Assembly: GCA_018399855.1 (NCBI GenBank)
Contig: JAGYNX010000083.1
Span: 1 to 7,984 of the forward strand
Direction of reading: 5' to 3'
Source of the DNA: Spirochaetota bacterium
GTDB taxonomy: Bacteria > Spirochaetota > UBA4802 > UB4802
Length of the DNA stretch: 7,984 nt
Of this stretch, positions 6,994 to 7,984 are shown piece after piece; positions within the stretch are counted from its first letter, which is position 1; each line of letters starts with the position of its first letter. Below the pieces are notes generated by a model. The model was not told the origin of the DNA and ran no database searches. It was given only the letters and a program-made list of their open reading frames with translations. Made by a program: the position numbers and the translations under genes.

Positions 6994-7042
6994 AACCGCC
7001 GGCAGCCTGTAGTGTCGTCGGTCACGGCTGCCGCTGGTTTTT
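6992..7042. terminator. Rho-independent terminator, probably bidirectional
   Basis: Arm CGGCAGCC (7000-7007) pairs with GGCTGCCG (7026-7033), giving 8 bp around an 18-base loop. AAAACC (6992-6997) pairs with GGTTTT (7036-7041) to extend the stem beyond one mismatch and one G-U. A T run (7038-7042) follows on the plus strand. On the minus strand the AAAA of the left arm gives a matching T run. It lies between the stress-protein stop and the convergent acidic-protein gene, so it probably serves both. Confidence 0.75.
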
Positions 7043-7057
7043 AGGAAATGATATTGT

Positions 7058-7333
7058 TTATTCCTCGTATTCTTCTGTGTCGTACTCCTCGTAATTATCA
7101 TCCGGTTCTTCATATGAATCATTCTCGTCGTATTGCTCATCATCATCCGGTGTATTCTCGGGAGATTCCACTTCTTCCTGCTGGTCATCTGACTCCATGT
7201 CAGGTGAATCTGATACATTCACCAGGGGCGAAACCCGCGCGTCCGTGTCTGCCATCACACCCGGAACAACCTGGAACAGGGTTGCCATGGCAAGCATGGC
7301 CACAACGAACATAGAAACAAAACGTATTGTCAT
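7058..7333 (-). CDS. Small exported, highly acidic D/E/Y-rich protein
   Basis: This 91-residue protein has a clear signal peptide. It opens with MTIR, then a hydrophobic core FVSMFVVAMLAMATLF, and a probable signal peptidase I site after V-M-A (residue 28). The predicted mature part of 63 residues contains about 29 Asp or Glu and only one basic residue (Arg33). The last third has repeated Tyr-acidic units (SYEEPDDNYEEYDTEEYEE) and no cysteine. It should be disordered, extremely acidic, and located in the periplasm or outside the cell. I recognise no family. Acidic tails of this kind could bind Ca2+ or other cations, but that is speculation. AGAGGTG lies four bases before the ATG, which strongly supports the start. 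It is convergent with the stress-protein gene and divergent from the ECF sigma gene, with which it shares a 170-bp upstream region. Confidence 0.8.
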   Translation of the reverse strand: MTIRFVSMFVVAMLAMATLFQVVPGVMADTDARVSPLVNVSDSPDMESDDQQEEVESPENTPDDDEQYDENDSYEEPDDNYEEYDTEEYEE

Positions 7334-7503
7334 TTTGCACCTCTTTTATTATCAGAAATTTTATGCCTTTTTTTGTTGTTATTTTTTCGCCGGTAGTATT
7401 AAATCGGGCTATCTTTTACCGGGCCGATAACCCGCTATAGTACATACCTGTATTGTATAACAAACGGGGGGACGTTTCCGGACATCAGAAACGCAACTTT
7501 TTC
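7334..7503. promoter_or_regulatory. Divergent intergenic region of acidic protein and ECF sigma genes
   Basis: This 170-bp gap must hold promoters for both divergent genes. On the plus strand TATAGT (7436-7441) matches the -10 consensus at five of six positions, but the only -35-like partner, TTTACC (7415-7420), is at a short 15-bp spacing. On the minus strand GGAAAC (about 7475-7480) recalls the GGAAC core of ECF -35 elements, with no convincing -10. The 60 bases nearest the acidic gene are very A/T-rich, with runs of A on the coding strand. CCGGTA (7390-7395) and TACCGG (7417-7422) form a weak inverted pair. No site is certain. Confidence 0.3.
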
Positions 7504-7984
7504 ATGGCAGAAAAAAATATTATTACCGACCTGTATACCCGGTATCACCATCGGCTTCGGGGATACATACTGCGAATTGTGCGTTCCGGTGAAACAGCCG
7601 ATGACCTGACCCACGACTGTTTTCTCAACATGATACATTACGCCCGGCGGCATCCCCTGGACGACAGGAACCTGAAATCCTTTCTCTTTACCACCGCCCA
7701 CAATCTCAGCCTGAACTACATGAAGAGATACAGCAGAATCGAGAATGTTCCCCTTGATTTTCTTCCCGAATACCAGCTTTCGGTATATATTGATCCATGG
7801 ATGGCATTATACGAAGAAGAAAACAGCTTTGTCAGGGGGCTCCAGGCCATGGACGAGGTATCACGAAAAATATTTCACATGAAATACAGGGAAAGGCTTA
7901 CCACCGGCCAGATCGCCGATGAACTGGGGATGTCCGAACGGACAATACGGCGCAGGGTACACATGGGGTCTACTATTATTTTCT
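7504..7984 (+). CDS. ECF-type RNA polymerase sigma factor (partial, 3' end off window)
   Basis: The frame opens at ATG 7504 and runs off the right edge after 160 codons. Residues about 8-75 look like sigma region 2: a helix LYTRYHHRLRGYI, the core-binding TADDLTHDCFLNMI (equivalent to the usual AEDLVQEVFL), and LKSFLFTTAHNLSLNYMKR, which fits region 2.3-2.4. After a short acidic linker (about 85-107), residues 108-155 fit region 4, with the HTH TTGQIADELGMSERTIRRRV. The usual Y-x-E at the start of region 4.2 is replaced by YRERL. Region 3 is absent, as in ECF (group IV) sigma factors. No strong ribosome binding site precedes the ATG. A stop at 7438-7440 bounds the frame, and a TTG at 7453 is a less likely alternative. 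An anti-sigma or FecR-like partner often follows, but it would be outside the window. The target regulon is unknown. The divergent acidic protein is one candidate. Confidence 0.85.
   Translation, partial: MAEKNIITDLYTRYHHRLRGYILRIVRSGETADDLTHDCFLNMIHYARRHPLDDRNLKSFLFTTAHNLSLNYMKRYSRIENVPLDFLPEYQLSVYIDPWMALYEEENSFVRGLQAMDEVSRKIFHMKYRERLTTGQIADELGMSERTIRRRVHMGSTIIF

Noticed and set aside
7453..7503. TTG at 7453 as an extended sigma factor start
   Set aside because: No ribosome binding site fits it, and the extra residues do not resemble a sigma N-terminus. ATG 7504 starts at the usual distance before region 2.
7435..7701. Antisense open frame of 88 codons across the sigma gene start
   Set aside because: It lies over region 2 of a convincing ECF sigma factor and its own product resembles nothing.

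Overview
The window looks like bacterial chromosomal DNA of roughly balanced base composition. Most genes are preceded by AGAGGTG/AGGGGA-type ribosome binding sites, and one starts with GTG. I cannot name the organism from the sequence. The membrane-bound AraC regulator (seven helices plus GAF) is an architecture I associate with Spirochaetota and some other Gram-negative groups, so a spirochaete-like environmental bacterium is a low-confidence guess. I saw no insertion sequence, CRISPR array, rRNA or tRNA. Everything reads as ordinary intact genes, with one partial gene at each edge.

Layout. Positions 1-183 hold the 3' end of an unrecognised gene. Three bases later, 187-1815 encode a membrane-anchored AraC-type regulator. 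A 142-bp gap with two small palindromes leads to 1958-3640, a xylulokinase-like FGGY sugar kinase. Then, 39 bp before its probable true start at 3680, comes a major-facilitator transporter (3680-4897) that most resembles the FLVCR/SLC49 branch. These genes form a plausible sense, import and phosphorylate module whose substrate is unknown.

The transporter's stop codon lies in an unusual inverted repeat (4897-4989) whose arms are built from degenerate 7-bp units. Beyond it are a HAD-IB phosphatase (5015-5704), possibly translated from a leaderless transcript, and a class I SAM methyltransferase on the opposite strand (5688-6407). The 3' ends of these two overlap by 17 bp. Divergent from the methyltransferase is a single-domain universal stress protein (6544-6993) with a good sigma-70-like promoter.

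A GC-rich hairpin (6992-7042) lies between the stress protein and a convergent small gene (7058-7333), which encodes a signal peptide followed by an extremely acidic D/E/Y-rich tail. Divergent from that gene, an ECF-type sigma factor starts at 7504 and runs off the right edge.

The least conventional items are the heptad inverted repeat, the kinase/FLVCR-like transporter/membrane-AraC grouping, and the acidic exported protein beside an ECF sigma gene. None is proof of a new system.
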